Shown: positions 8,118 to 15,899 of the stretch, in pieces
How positions within the stretch are numbered: position 1 is the first letter of the stretch
How the letters are laid out: each line of letters opens with the position of its first letter
Source of the DNA: 38-11 sp964539975
GTDB taxonomy: Bacteria > Bacillota > Clostridia > Tissierellales > Dethiosulfatibacteraceae
Assembly (NCBI GenBank): GCA_964539975.1
Contig: CAZIKK010000003.1
Span: 105,487-169,486 of the forward strand
Direction of reading: 5' to 3'
DNA: 64,000 nt
Notes under the pieces: generated by a model
The model's database searches: none
What the model was told of the DNA's origin: nothing
What the model saw: the letters and a program-made list of their open reading frames with translations, nothing else
Program-made: the position numbers and the translations under genes

Positions 8118-9040
8118 GATTCCACCCCCAATAATTTCATGATTAAAGCCATCCTGGCAAACATGCCATATTTTGCTTGTTTAAAATAAGCAGCTCGTGG
8201 ATCGTTATCCACCTCCACCGATATTTCATTGACACGAGGCAGTGGATGCAACACAGCTAAGTCTTTCTTCGCTAGATTCATCTTTTCTTTGTTGAGAATG
8301 TATGAGTCTTTCAATCGGACATAATCTGCTTCATTGAAAAAACGCTCTTTCTGGACCCGAGTCATATAAAGGACATCCAAAGAATCCATAACTTCTTCTA
8401 ACTTTTCAATTTCCATCATGTCTACCCCTGGCTTCATCTCTAGCTCTTCACGAATGTACTCCGGCACTTTCAGTTCTTCCGGGGAGATCAAAACAAATCT
8501 AATATTCTCGTATCGAGATAGCGCCTTGATCAATGAATGAACCGTTCTACCAAATTTCAAGTCTCCACATAGCCCAATGGTGAAATTATCCAAACTACCT
8601 CTTAATTGACGGATGGTCAATAAATCTGTAAGGGTTTGTGTAGGATGTTGGTGCCCTCCATCTCCTGCGTTGATCACTGGGATAGGAGATGATACTGAAG
8701 CCACCTTTGGCGCTCCTTCTTTGGGATGTCGCATGGCACAAATATCCGCATAGGAAGCAATGGTTAGAATTGTGTCCTTCACACTTTCACCCTTTGCCGC
8801 GGAAGAACTTTCTGAAGATGAAAAACCTAGCACTTGACCACCAAGTCTGAGCATTGCTGCCTCAAAACTTAGTCGGGTTCTTGTACTAGGTTCATAAAAA
8901 CATGTTGCTAATAATTTGCCTTTGCAAGCATCTGCATATTGCACCGGGTCTGTTATGATTTGGTCTGCCAAATCGAAAATCTCGTCCAATTCCTCTACTG
9001 AAAAATCCATTGGGTCGATTAAATGTCTGCCTGTTAACAT
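8111..9040 (-). CDS. pyrB: Aspartate carbamoyltransferase catalytic subunit
   Basis: Forms carbamoyl-aspartate from carbamoyl phosphate and aspartate, the committed step of pyrimidine synthesis. The carbamoyl-phosphate loop is YEPSTRTRLSFE; HPTQTLTDL and LHPLPRVNEI are also conserved. At 309 residues it is the normal size. As first gene of the operon it lies behind a leader with a terminator and two PyrR-type elements; the second element overlaps its ribosome binding site AAAGGAGG. Confidence 0.96.
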   Translation of the reverse strand: MLTGRHLIDPMDFSVEELDEIFDLADQIITDPVQYADACKGKLLATCFYEPSTRTRLSFEAAMLRLGGQVLGFSSSESSSAAKGESVKDTILTIASYADICAMRHPKEGAPKVASVSSPIPVINAGDGGHQHPTQTLTDLLTIRQLRGSLDNFTIGLCGDLKFGRTVHSLIKALSRYENIRFVLISPEELKVPEYIREELEMKPGVDMMEIEKLEEVMDSLDVLYMTRVQKERFFNEADYVRLKDSYILNKEKMNLAKKDLAVLHPLPRVNEISVEVDNDPRAAYFKQAKYGMFARMALIMKLLGVESC

Positions 9041-9046
9041 ATTTTT

Positions 9047-9069
9047 CCTCCTTTTAGCCTCTCTGGACT
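9047..9069 (-). promoter_or_regulatory. PyrR-binding-loop element overlapping the pyrB ribosome binding site
   Basis: On the minus strand the leader reads AGTCCAGAGAGGCT followed by AAAAGGAGG. AGTCCAGAGAGGCT is the hallmark of the RNA loop bound by the uridine-nucleotide sensor PyrR. Here the element runs into the Shine-Dalgarno sequence of pyrB, so PyrR binding could block translation directly. No pyrR gene is in the window. Confidence 0.75.
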
Positions 9070-9080
9070 ATTTTAAAGCT

Positions 9081-9115
9081 ATAAAAATGCCTTCCCTATG
9101 GTACGAGGAAGGCAT
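9081..9115 (-). terminator. Attenuator terminator in the pyr leader
   Basis: A 9-bp stem ATGCCTTCC / GGAAGGCAT with an 11-base loop is followed on the minus strand by TTTTAT. It lies between the two PyrR-type elements and before pyrB, the position expected for a transcription attenuator. Confidence 0.8.
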
Positions 9116-9125
9116 GATCATTCAG

Positions 9126-9150
9126 TGACTCCTTTTCAGCCTCTCGTGCC
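9126..9150 (-). promoter_or_regulatory. PyrR-type element upstream of the attenuator
   Basis: The minus strand reads GGCACGAGAGGCTGAAAAGG, a second copy of the GAGAGGCT loop core. Its place just before the terminator hairpin fits the anti-antiterminator that PyrR stabilises in known pyr leaders. The flanking bases match the consensus less well than the downstream copy. Confidence 0.65.
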
Positions 9151-9173
9151 AAATTAAAGGTTCAATTTAATTA

Positions 9174-9202
9174 AAAGTACTATAAAACCAATGAAAAGTC
9201 AA
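9174..9202 (-). promoter_or_regulatory. Possible pyr operon promoter
   Basis: TTGACT with a 17-base spacer to TACTTT. The -35 is good and the -10 poor; TATAGT five bases upstream of that -10 is a better hexamer but has no matching -35. Placement upstream of both PyrR-type elements is right. Confidence 0.35.
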
Positions 9203-9210
9203 GGACCCGT

Positions 9211-9939
9211 TTAAGAATTTAGTTCCCATTGTCTGATCCCTAAATCCGGATAGTTGGTGATGATTCCTGTTACACCCATCCGCATCAAGCGGGCAATGAT
9301 TTTTTCATGATTCACTGTGTACGTGTTGATCTCGTATCCTTTTTTTAAAAGACTGTCAACCATTCCTTTATCTAAGGTGCGATAATCCGGATGAAGCGCA
9401 TCGCAACCCATGGTAGCAAGGTATTGACAAGGATGGTAGAGTCTGGAACTTACTAAAGCTCCTGTTTTGATGTCTGGAGCCATTTTTTTTATGGCCACAA
9501 TCCCACCATGATCAAATGACGACACAATGACTTGCTTATGACGGTTATATTTGTCAATCAACGCCAATACCACTCTCTCTATCCCAGGATACTGTACGGA
9601 ACCAGCTTTCAGCTCAATATTGAATATGAAGTCTGATGAGACCGATAACGCCAACACTTCTTCTAATGATGGCACCCTTTCACCTGCATATCCCTTTGAA
9701 AACCAACTTCCCGCATCAAGTCTTTTTATTTGTGGGTAAGTATAATCGCCAATTCTACCGATTCTATCCGTCGTCCGATCAACCCTGTCGTCATGCATGA
9801 CCACCGCCACTTGATCTTTCGTTAAATGAACATCCAACTCTATTCCGTGGGATTTTAGTTCTATCGCTTTTTTGAAAGAGGTCATGGTGTTCTCAGGACG
9901 GTATCCCATGGCACCTCGATGCCCAATAATCTTCGTCAT
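9211..9939 (-). CDS. Glycerophosphodiester phosphodiesterase family protein
   Basis: Cytoplasmic GDPD-type phosphodiesterase of 242 residues, which splits glycerophosphodiesters into glycerol 3-phosphate and an alcohol. Catalytic and metal residues are visible in IGHRGAMGYRPENT at the N-terminus and IELDVHLTKD then VVMHDD, followed by FNIELK. No signal peptide is present, so it acts inside the cell like UgpQ and unlike secreted GlpQ. It is the last gene of the long csd-to-GDPD string, 12 bases after the malic enzyme gene, with GAGAGGG before the ATG. Confidence 0.9.
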   Translation of the reverse strand: MTKIIGHRGAMGYRPENTMTSFKKAIELKSHGIELDVHLTKDQVAVVMHDDRVDRTTDRIGRIGDYTYPQIKRLDAGSWFSKGYAGERVPSLEEVLALSVSSDFIFNIELKAGSVQYPGIERVVLALIDKYNRHKQVIVSSFDHGGIVAIKKMAPDIKTGALVSSRLYHPCQYLATMGCDALHPDYRTLDKGMVDSLLKKGYEINTYTVNHEKIIARLMRMGVTGIITNYPDLGIRQWELNS

Positions 9940-9951
9940 TTTTCCCTCTCT

Positions 9952-11121
9952 TTATATTCGAGCAACTCCAGTCTCTATAGCTGCTTTTTTAACTTCCTCA
10001 ACCACCTTTTGAGTATAGTGTGGATCAAAAGCTTCCGGTAAAATGCAATCGACTGAAAGATCCTCTTCGACTGCTCCTGCCAAAGCTTTTGCTGCTGCCA
10101 AATACATGGCGTCGTTGATCTCAGATGCCCGGATATCCAATGCGGCTCTAAAAATACCAGGGAAGGCTAAAACGTTGTTGACTTGATTGGGATAATCAGA
10201 ACGGCCTGTTCCGACAATAAAAGCACCTGCCGCTTTTGCTCGTTCTGGCATGATTTCTGGAACTGGATTTGCCATAGGAAGCACAATGGCTTTCTCAGCC
10301 ATGCTTCTGACCATGTCTTCTGTTACCACATTAGGTGCAGAAACACCAATAAATACATCTGCTCCTACCATGGCTGCGGCTAAGTCACCCGACTCTTCTT
10401 TTTTATTGGTCAATAAAGCCAACTCTTGCTTGTAAACATCCATGTCTGTTCTTTTTCTATGAAGGATTCCTTTTCGATCACACATTAATATTTCTGGTAC
10501 ACCAAGACTAATCAACAGTTTGGCAATGGCATTGCCTGCAGCTCCTGATCCGTTGATCACCACTTTAATAGCTTGTACTTTTTTGTTCGACAACTTAAGC
10601 CCGTTCAAAACCGCTGCCACCGTTACCACAGCTGTCCCGTGCTGATCATCGTGGAAAACGGGAATGTCTAATGATTCTTTCAAAGCTTTTTCAATTTCAA
10701 AGCACCTTGGCGCGCTGATATCTTCCAAGTTAATCCCTCCGAAAACGGGTTCCATCAGTTGGATGGTTCTAACAATCTCATCAGGATCCTGAGTTTTCAA
10801 ACAAATAGGGAACGCGTCCACATTGGCAAAGGCCTTAAACAATACACACTTTCCTTCCATCACTGGAATGGCTGCTTCCGGTCCAATGTCTCCCAGCCCT
10901 AGTACGGCAGATCCGTCAGACACCACTGCAATCAAATTTGACTTTGCCGTATAGTCATAAACCGTTTCAGGCTTTTCATGGATGCGTTTACAAGGGGCTG
11001 CTACTCCTGGCGTATAAGCTATCGACAGATCTTTTTTCGATGCCACACCCACCTTGCTGGCAATGGCTATTTTCCCTTTATTCTTTTTATGTAATTCCAG
11101 AGCTAACTGGTCGTAATTCAT
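9952..11121 (-). CDS. NAD(P)-dependent malic enzyme
   Basis: Oxidative decarboxylation of malate to pyruvate. This is the short bacterial type (389 residues), with no phosphotransacetylase tail. Marks: AYTPGVAAPCK, a metal-binding segment DDQHGTAVVT and the nucleotide fold INGSGAAGNAIAKLL. I start at the ATG preceded by GGGAGG six bases upstream; another ATG 15 bases further up lacks a site. Cofactor preference (NAD or NADP) cannot be read with certainty. It lies in the same string as the aro genes, 17 bases after aroE. Confidence 0.9.
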   Translation of the reverse strand: MNYDQLALELHKKNKGKIAIASKVGVASKKDLSIAYTPGVAAPCKRIHEKPETVYDYTAKSNLIAVVSDGSAVLGLGDIGPEAAIPVMEGKCVLFKAFANVDAFPICLKTQDPDEIVRTIQLMEPVFGGINLEDISAPRCFEIEKALKESLDIPVFHDDQHGTAVVTVAAVLNGLKLSNKKVQAIKVVINGSGAAGNAIAKLLISLGVPEILMCDRKGILHRKRTDMDVYKQELALLTNKKEESGDLAAAMVGADVFIGVSAPNVVTEDMVRSMAEKAIVLPMANPVPEIMPERAKAAGAFIVGTGRSDYPNQVNNVLAFPGIFRAALDIRASEINDAMYLAAAKALAGAVEEDLSVDCILPEAFDPHYTQKVVEEVKKAAIETGVARI

Positions 11122-11138
11122 ATAATCCTCCCTCATTC

Positions 11139-12008
11139 TTATCTATCGTGATTCAATGTTTTTAGTACGATTTGCTTCATTTTTTCCACAGGTGCTTGAA
11201 GCCCACTCCAAATCTGAATGGCCTCTGCTCCTTGATTGACGAACATGCCCACGCCATTTAATGTCTCACACCCTTTATTGGTTGCAAGTTTAAGTAATTT
11301 TGTTTCCATTGGATTATAAATAATATCCACCACCATCAAATGCGGTCGAATGAAAGAGGCTTCAATAGGAAGGTTTTCCACATGGGGATACAAACCCACA
11401 CTAGTCGTGTTAATGAGAACTTGCGTTTTGTTGATGATCTTTTTTAATTCTTGATCTTTTAACCCCACGCTTTCACTACAAGGACCTATATTGTCATTAA
11501 TGGCTTGAGCCAATGCATCTGCTTTCTTACGAGTTCGATTGGCAATCCATATCTTTTTTGCTCCGCGAGTAGCCAAAGTCATTCCAATAGCCCGTGCTGC
11601 TCCTCCTGCTCCAATAATCAGGAACGTCTCGCCTTTGCAATGAATCCCTTTGCTTCTCTCCAGGTCTTTCACAAACCCTTCTCCATCTGTGTTGAATCCG
11701 ATAGCTCGGTGCTTATCAAATAAAAGGGTGTTTACCGCACCAATCTTTTCTGCTAAAGGATCTAGCTCGTCTAAATATTTCATAATGGCGACTTTTGCAG
11801 GGATAGTCACATTGCATCCTATGAAAGGCATCTGTCTCATTCCTGTCAACAAATCCTTGATTTGATCATTCTTTACTTCCATTGGCATATATAGCCAGTC
11901 TAGACCCATCTCTGGATAAACGCTATTGTGCATGATGGGAGACATGCTATGCCCTAACGGGTTTCCCACCAAACCAATCCATTTTGTGTTCACATTCATT
12001 TGCTTCAT
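11139..12008 (-). CDS. aroE: Shikimate dehydrogenase
   Basis: Reduces 3-dehydroshikimate to shikimate with NADPH. Substrate-binding residues lie in GNPLGHSMSP; NVTIPAK carries the catalytic lysine; the nucleotide fold is IIGAGGAARAI with ANRTRKK after it; GVGMFVNQGA near the end is typical. At 289 residues it is of normal length. Its ATG overlaps the aroD stop (ATGA), so the two are coupled. A second ATG nine bases later is also possible. Confidence 0.94.
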   Translation of the reverse strand: MKQMNVNTKWIGLVGNPLGHSMSPIMHNSVYPEMGLDWLYMPMEVKNDQIKDLLTGMRQMPFIGCNVTIPAKVAIMKYLDELDPLAEKIGAVNTLLFDKHRAIGFNTDGEGFVKDLERSKGIHCKGETFLIIGAGGAARAIGMTLATRGAKKIWIANRTRKKADALAQAINDNIGPCSESVGLKDQELKKIINKTQVLINTTSVGLYPHVENLPIEASFIRPHLMVVDIIYNPMETKLLKLATNKGCETLNGVGMFVNQGAEAIQIWSGLQAPVEKMKQIVLKTLNHDR

Positions 12009-12769
12009 ATCCCTTTACCCATCAACAGTCTGTGAGCTTCTTTGAAGTCTTCCATGGCAAGCTGGCCTGGGGCAGATGGGGCTTCAACTGTGACATAACT
12101 CAAACAAGAACCGACATACTCACCCCAAATTCGGCTGATTCGACCTAGTTCTCCCATAGATATGGCAATAATTGGCAGCTCTGTTTGCTTTCCTATTTCG
12201 TTGGCAGCATTAAGAAGGGTCAGCACATCTTCGGGGGTCCTCGGCATCAATGCGACTTTTACCATGTGAGCGCCTCCTGCCTGTCCTTCTAAAAACTTAT
12301 TGGTGACAAAGTTCTTTTGTGGTGTCATTTGGAAATTGTGATAGGATAAAATCAACTTTTTCTGCTTTTCCTCCGTCAGTAATCTTACTTTCGCAAGAAA
12401 ACTCTCTCCATTGAACATTTCTACATCCACTAAGTCTACTGCTTTAGAGTGTAAAGCACACTCAATCAATTTTAGTCGTGTTCTTTGATCAACTTCCGTT
12501 TGACCACCCTCGTTGCCATGGCGACATGTAAAAATGACAGGTGTGGTTTTTGTTTCCAGTTTAATGGCATCCAATACCTGCGTGACTTCCTCAAGATCTC
12601 TTACTTGAGAGAAATAGTCGCTTCGCCATTCAATCACATCGGCTCCTTTGGAAATGGCATTGCTAATTTCTTGAATAATCCTTTCTTTATTCTCTCCTAT
12701 AACTGAGACACAGGTCAACATTCTTGATTCTCCAAAAATTTTTCCTTTAATCATAAAGCTTTTTTTCAT
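12005..12769 (-). CDS. aroD: 3-dehydroquinate dehydratase, type I
   Basis: Dehydrates 3-dehydroquinate to 3-dehydroshikimate through a Schiff base. The catalytic lysine is in HMVKVALMP, and ADVIEWRSDYF, FTCRHGNEGG, SYHNF and the late SAPGQLAMED are family marks. 254 residues is the expected size for the type I (AroD) enzyme. It starts one base after aroK and is coupled to aroE, so three consecutive shikimate-pathway enzymes are co-expressed; aroB, aroA and aroC are not in the window. Confidence 0.94.
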   Translation of the reverse strand: MKKSFMIKGKIFGESRMLTCVSVIGENKERIIQEISNAISKGADVIEWRSDYFSQVRDLEEVTQVLDAIKLETKTTPVIFTCRHGNEGGQTEVDQRTRLKLIECALHSKAVDLVDVEMFNGESFLAKVRLLTEEKQKKLILSYHNFQMTPQKNFVTNKFLEGQAGGAHMVKVALMPRTPEDVLTLLNAANEIGKQTELPIIAISMGELGRISRIWGEYVGSCLSYVTVEAPSAPGQLAMEDFKEAHRLLMGKGI

Positions 12770-12770
12770 C

Positions 12771-13274
12771 TTATCTCCACTCCATTAGCAATTTTGCCAA
12801 TCTTTCCGCCGCCGATTCGGCTGTGCCGTCATTGTTGATTACTACATGGCAACTGGTTTTGTACAAAGTACTTCTTTCATCATAGATCTTGTTGACTCTA
12901 TTCGGGTCTTCTCTTAACAACGGCCTGTTTTCTGTCTTCAAATTCATTTTAGTTCTTTCTAGGCTTCGGTTTAAATATATAATCACAAATCCCTTTTCTT
13001 TCAAGTGGTTGATGTTTTCAGGGTCTAACACAATCCCTCCGCCAGTGGACAGAATAACAGGATCCATCTCAGCAAGTTGGAATAAGACTTCCTTTTCCAC
13101 TTTCCTGAAATAGCTTTCACCCCGGGTCTCAAAAATTTCACTGATGGTGGTATTCATTTTGTGTTCAACCATTTCGTCTGTACACCGGAATGGCACGCCT
13201 GTCTTTTCAGAAAGCAACCGGGCAATCGTTGATTTACCACTGCCCATCATGCCGATTAACGCAACTTTTTTCAT
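12771..13274 (-). CDS. aroK: Shikimate kinase
   Basis: Phosphorylates shikimate with ATP. P-loop GMMGSGKST is at residues 8-16, the shikimate-binding RGESYFRKVE and STGGGIV segments follow, and the lid arginine lies in RPLLRED. 167 residues is typical. Only a weak AAGG site precedes the start, 13 bases after the DUF951 gene. It opens the aroK-aroD-aroE block. Confidence 0.94.
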   Translation of the reverse strand: MKKVALIGMMGSGKSTIARLLSEKTGVPFRCTDEMVEHKMNTTISEIFETRGESYFRKVEKEVLFQLAEMDPVILSTGGGIVLDPENINHLKEKGFVIIYLNRSLERTKMNLKTENRPLLREDPNRVNKIYDERSTLYKTSCHVVINNDGTAESAAERLAKLLMEWR

Positions 13275-13287
13275 AGCATCCCAACCT

Positions 13288-13497
13288 TCATTCCGTGTTG
13301 GTTTGGGAGTCCGACGTGCTGACTACTTTCTTTAATCTTCTCAACACTTCTCTTCTAGGAAGCCATACCTGTCGATCGCATGTTGTGCATCTCATTCTAA
13401 AGTCTGTCCCAATTCTTAAAACTTCCCAGTCATAGCCTCCGCATGGGTGAGGCTTTTTAAGTTTGATCACATCTCCTACGTTTAGCTTTTCTGTCAT
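13288..13497 (-). CDS. DUF951 family small protein
   Basis: A 69-residue protein recognised by VGDVIKLKKPHPCGGYDW and then MRCTTCDRQVWLPR, the pattern of the DUF951 family found widely in Firmicutes. The single cysteine followed by CxxC suggests a metal site. The function is unknown; the fold resembles small S1/OB-type nucleic-acid-binding proteins in my judgement, which is inference. It lies between yedF and aroK with short gaps and its own GGGAGG site. Confidence 0.88.
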   Translation of the reverse strand: MTEKLNVGDVIKLKKPHPCGGYDWEVLRIGTDFRMRCTTCDRQVWLPRREVLRRLKKVVSTSDSQTNTE

Positions 13498-13506
13498 AGG
13501 TCCTCC

Positions 13507-14082
13507 CTATATCATAATCGTTTTGTCAGCATGGTTCATCATATCAACAATTTCATACATGTTGGACACTTGACCCACTGCTAATTTATCCTTCAATTGA
13601 AAATATTCCAAACATGTTCCACATGAAACAATTTCTGTACCTGTTGATTCCAGAGCCTTTAAGTCTTCTATTGCCTCTAATGAGATCGTGGTCAAAAACA
13701 CACCGCCGTTTAAGAAAATCATACGGGTTGGAGGTTTCTCCATTTGTGTCAATGTGTATAGAAAACTCTTCATTAGCATTGCTCCAAGTTCTTCGGAGCC
13801 TTCCCCTAGGATGTTTTTCTTAAACACGTAAGCAATCGACGGTTGGCTTGTCTCGATATCATTAGCTTCTTCTTCACGCTTTTTGAAAAAAGCGATCTTG
13901 AAGTCCTCTCCCTCTTCTTCTACCGAGGCTTCGCACTTTTGGCTTTTTGCCAACTTCAGCAAATTTGCTCTTGCTACCTCATTGTCCACAATGGTCGTTA
14001 CATGTTCATCGGTTTCTAAAGCTTTTTTGGTCAAAATAACGGGTTGTGGACAAGCTAATCCCCTTGCATCAATTCGTTTCAT
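13507..14082 (-). CDS. yedF: Sulfurtransferase-like selenium metabolism protein YedF
   Basis: 191 residues in two domains. The first (about 1-70) is TusA/SirA-like with the sulfur-carrier motif LACPQPVILTKKAL. The second (about 85-191) is a DsrE-like fold with a cysteine in EIVSCGTCLEYF. Family members are usually linked to selenium or sulfur transfer; here a cysteine desulfurase-like gene is three genes upstream. GGAGGG precedes the ATG. The coding sequence contains a 15/16 match to parS. No selD or selA is visible in the window. Confidence 0.88.
   Translation of the reverse strand: MKRIDARGLACPQPVILTKKALETDEHVTTIVDNEVARANLLKLAKSQKCEASVEEEGEDFKIAFFKKREEEANDIETSQPSIAYVFKKNILGEGSEELGAMLMKSFLYTLTQMEKPPTRMIFLNGGVFLTTISLEAIEDLKALESTGTEIVSCGTCLEYFQLKDKLAVGQVSNMYEIVDMMNHADKTIMI
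13615..13630. other. parS-like site in yedF (one mismatch)
   Basis: TGTTCCACATGAAACA differs at one position from the parS consensus TGTTCCACGTGAAACA bound by Spo0J/ParB. The mismatch breaks the central CACGTG, so binding may be weaker. Confidence 0.5.
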
Positions 14083-14097
14083 CTCTATCCCTCCTTT

Positions 14098-14808
14098 TTA
14101 TTCGTCAAGAATCCCTCGATAGGTCATGTAGTTCAAAATTAAATTGTTCTCATAGAATAGTTCGCTGGATTTGGACTCCAATACAGCACTTGTCAATCGG
14201 TTTTCAGGCTTTGAAACAGCAATGAAGGGTGAAGCTATAGCAAATATAAGGTATAACATAGCCAATCCTTTAATAAGCCCCAGAACGCCTCCTGACACTT
14301 TATTAGCCGTGTTCAACACAGGCGCTTTGAACAGCGTGTTAAGAATATTTGCAATGATTATTAACAAAAAGTAAGTCGCTAAGAAAGTCAACGTAAAACT
14401 GATGATCACCAACATCAAATTCGTAATCTGAGTGGCTAATTGTTCGCCGTATGCCGCAGCTGAGTCTGAAATCCCTAGTGTACTTCCTTGGTCATTCAGT
14501 ATCTTTTGAAGGTCAAAAGGCAGTCGATCAAATCCTTTGAAAAAATCTCCCGGGGTGGGGTCAGAAAAGGGTAGCTTTTCAATTACCTGTGCAAATTTAT
14601 CTCCTATCGTATCATGAATCATTCGATACAAAGCTGTGTGTTTCTCAATGAGCAATTGGATATGAGGGTAATTGTAAAACGCAATGAAAAATGCGCCTAT
14701 AAGCCCGATCAATTCAAATAGAGTCATGATCAAACCTCTTCTCACACCATCGAATAGGGCCAGCAAAAGTGCCACTCCAATTATTGCATCAATAAAGTTA
14801 ACATTCAT
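14098..14808 (-). CDS. CvpA family membrane protein
   Basis: 236 residues with four hydrophobic helices, two at the N-terminus (DAIIGVALLLALFDGVRRG, LIGLIGAFFIAFYNYP) and two in the C-terminal half, separated by a soluble loop of about 70 residues. The opening D-x-x-I and the GxRRG turn are typical of the CvpA/colicin V production family. The molecular role is not settled; homologues affect cell envelope integrity and secretion. It sits in the csd-to-GDPD string with gaps of 8 and 15 bases. Confidence 0.8.
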   Translation of the reverse strand: MNVNFIDAIIGVALLLALFDGVRRGLIMTLFELIGLIGAFFIAFYNYPHIQLLIEKHTALYRMIHDTIGDKFAQVIEKLPFSDPTPGDFFKGFDRLPFDLQKILNDQGSTLGISDSAAAYGEQLATQITNLMLVIISFTLTFLATYFLLIIIANILNTLFKAPVLNTANKVSGGVLGLIKGLAMLYLIFAIASPFIAVSKPENRLTSAVLESKSSELFYENNLILNYMTYRGILDE

Positions 14809-14816
14809 TTCATCAC

Positions 14817-15884
14817 CTATTTCCTATTTATTTTGAAGGCTTCTATCTGGTTACCCACAAATACGATTATCTGTTGATTTGTTACGCTCATATCATGAAT
14901 GGTTTGTTGGCCATTGTACAATAAATTTAGCCGATCCTCTTTTAAATATGAAATGTATTGATTGCTTCTTGCAAGTAAAAAATCCTCATAGAATGCCAGC
15001 TCTTTATATGGCTGCTCGGTACTAACGCGACTGATTAATTTGCCATCCATAGAGAGAATGTGGATATTGGTTGTTTCAGATTGTTCTAATAGATAGATCC
15101 TATCATTTTTGATTTCCATATCCTTAAAGTCTTGATACCTTCCATACTTCCATAGAATCACTCCTTGATTGTTTATTCTATACAAGTGATCATTGGTTGC
15201 GACGTATAAGCCATCTCTTCTCGAGACCATCTCCACCACAATTTCATTTTGAAATTCCAACTCCCAAATGACAAAAAAATCCTTGGACAAATACTCTCTT
15301 ATCACGCAATGAAGGTAATTGCCATCATAATCAAAACTGGCTACTATAAAAGCGTTGGAATTCAATGACTTGTTGGCCCGAATTCCTTTTTCCTTTTCAA
15401 GGTCAATCTCGCCTATTGGATTCATTTTATCATCCAGAATTAGTACTTGATTGGTCATTTGATCTCTATCTTCTGTAAAAACATAAATATAATCATCTTG
15501 GTCTATATAGAGAATGCTTCTGTCTTCTTCAACAAGTAGTATCTCCTGATGGTTGTAGAAATGAAACAACTTGTTGTCCCCTGTCAATACCAAAGGCTCT
15601 TCTAGCATAAATACTTGGTCTACAAAATAATCATATTCTCTTTTGTTGGATTTTCCGTCATAACCTAGGTATTCAACGCTTGTCTCACCTATTCGATACA
15701 TTCCCTCTTCTGTCATAACAACTTTTCCGCTGTTGCCACCAATTGTCAATGTTTCGCCATCTGATAAAAACAAGGAGTCTCGATTGAGAAACTGTTGCAC
15801 TATATCAATGCTCCCTGTCAAATATAATGCTGCCATCACGCCTAGCGCTACCATGACTATCGTCAAGATTAACTTTTTTATCAT
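14817..15884 (-). CDS. Unknown exported or membrane-anchored protein, possible beta-propeller
   Basis: 355 residues. A hydrophobic segment at about residues 4-24 (LILTIVMVALGVMAALYLTG) would act as signal anchor. The remainder is rich in beta strands with repeated short aromatic blocks of the type YDGKSNK, LYIDQDDYIYVF, LYRINNQGVILWKYG and ILSMDGKLI, spaced as in six- or seven-bladed propellers such as PQQ or WD-like repeats. I do not recognise a named family. It lies between the cysteine desulfurase-like gene and cvpA, 15 and 8 bases apart, so it is co-transcribed with them. Confidence 0.6.
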   Translation of the reverse strand: MIKKLILTIVMVALGVMAALYLTGSIDIVQQFLNRDSLFLSDGETLTIGGNSGKVVMTEEGMYRIGETSVEYLGYDGKSNKREYDYFVDQVFMLEEPLVLTGDNKLFHFYNHQEILLVEEDRSILYIDQDDYIYVFTEDRDQMTNQVLILDDKMNPIGEIDLEKEKGIRANKSLNSNAFIVASFDYDGNYLHCVIREYLSKDFFVIWELEFQNEIVVEMVSRRDGLYVATNDHLYRINNQGVILWKYGRYQDFKDMEIKNDRIYLLEQSETTNIHILSMDGKLISRVSTEQPYKELAFYEDFLLARSNQYISYLKEDRLNLLYNGQQTIHDMSVTNQQIIVFVGNQIEAFKINRK

Positions 15885-15899
15885 TCTATCACCAATATT

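Noticed and set aside
14540..14556. CTCCCGGGG in cvpA as a Noc site
   Set aside because: Only the CCCGGG core is shared; the flanks do not match.
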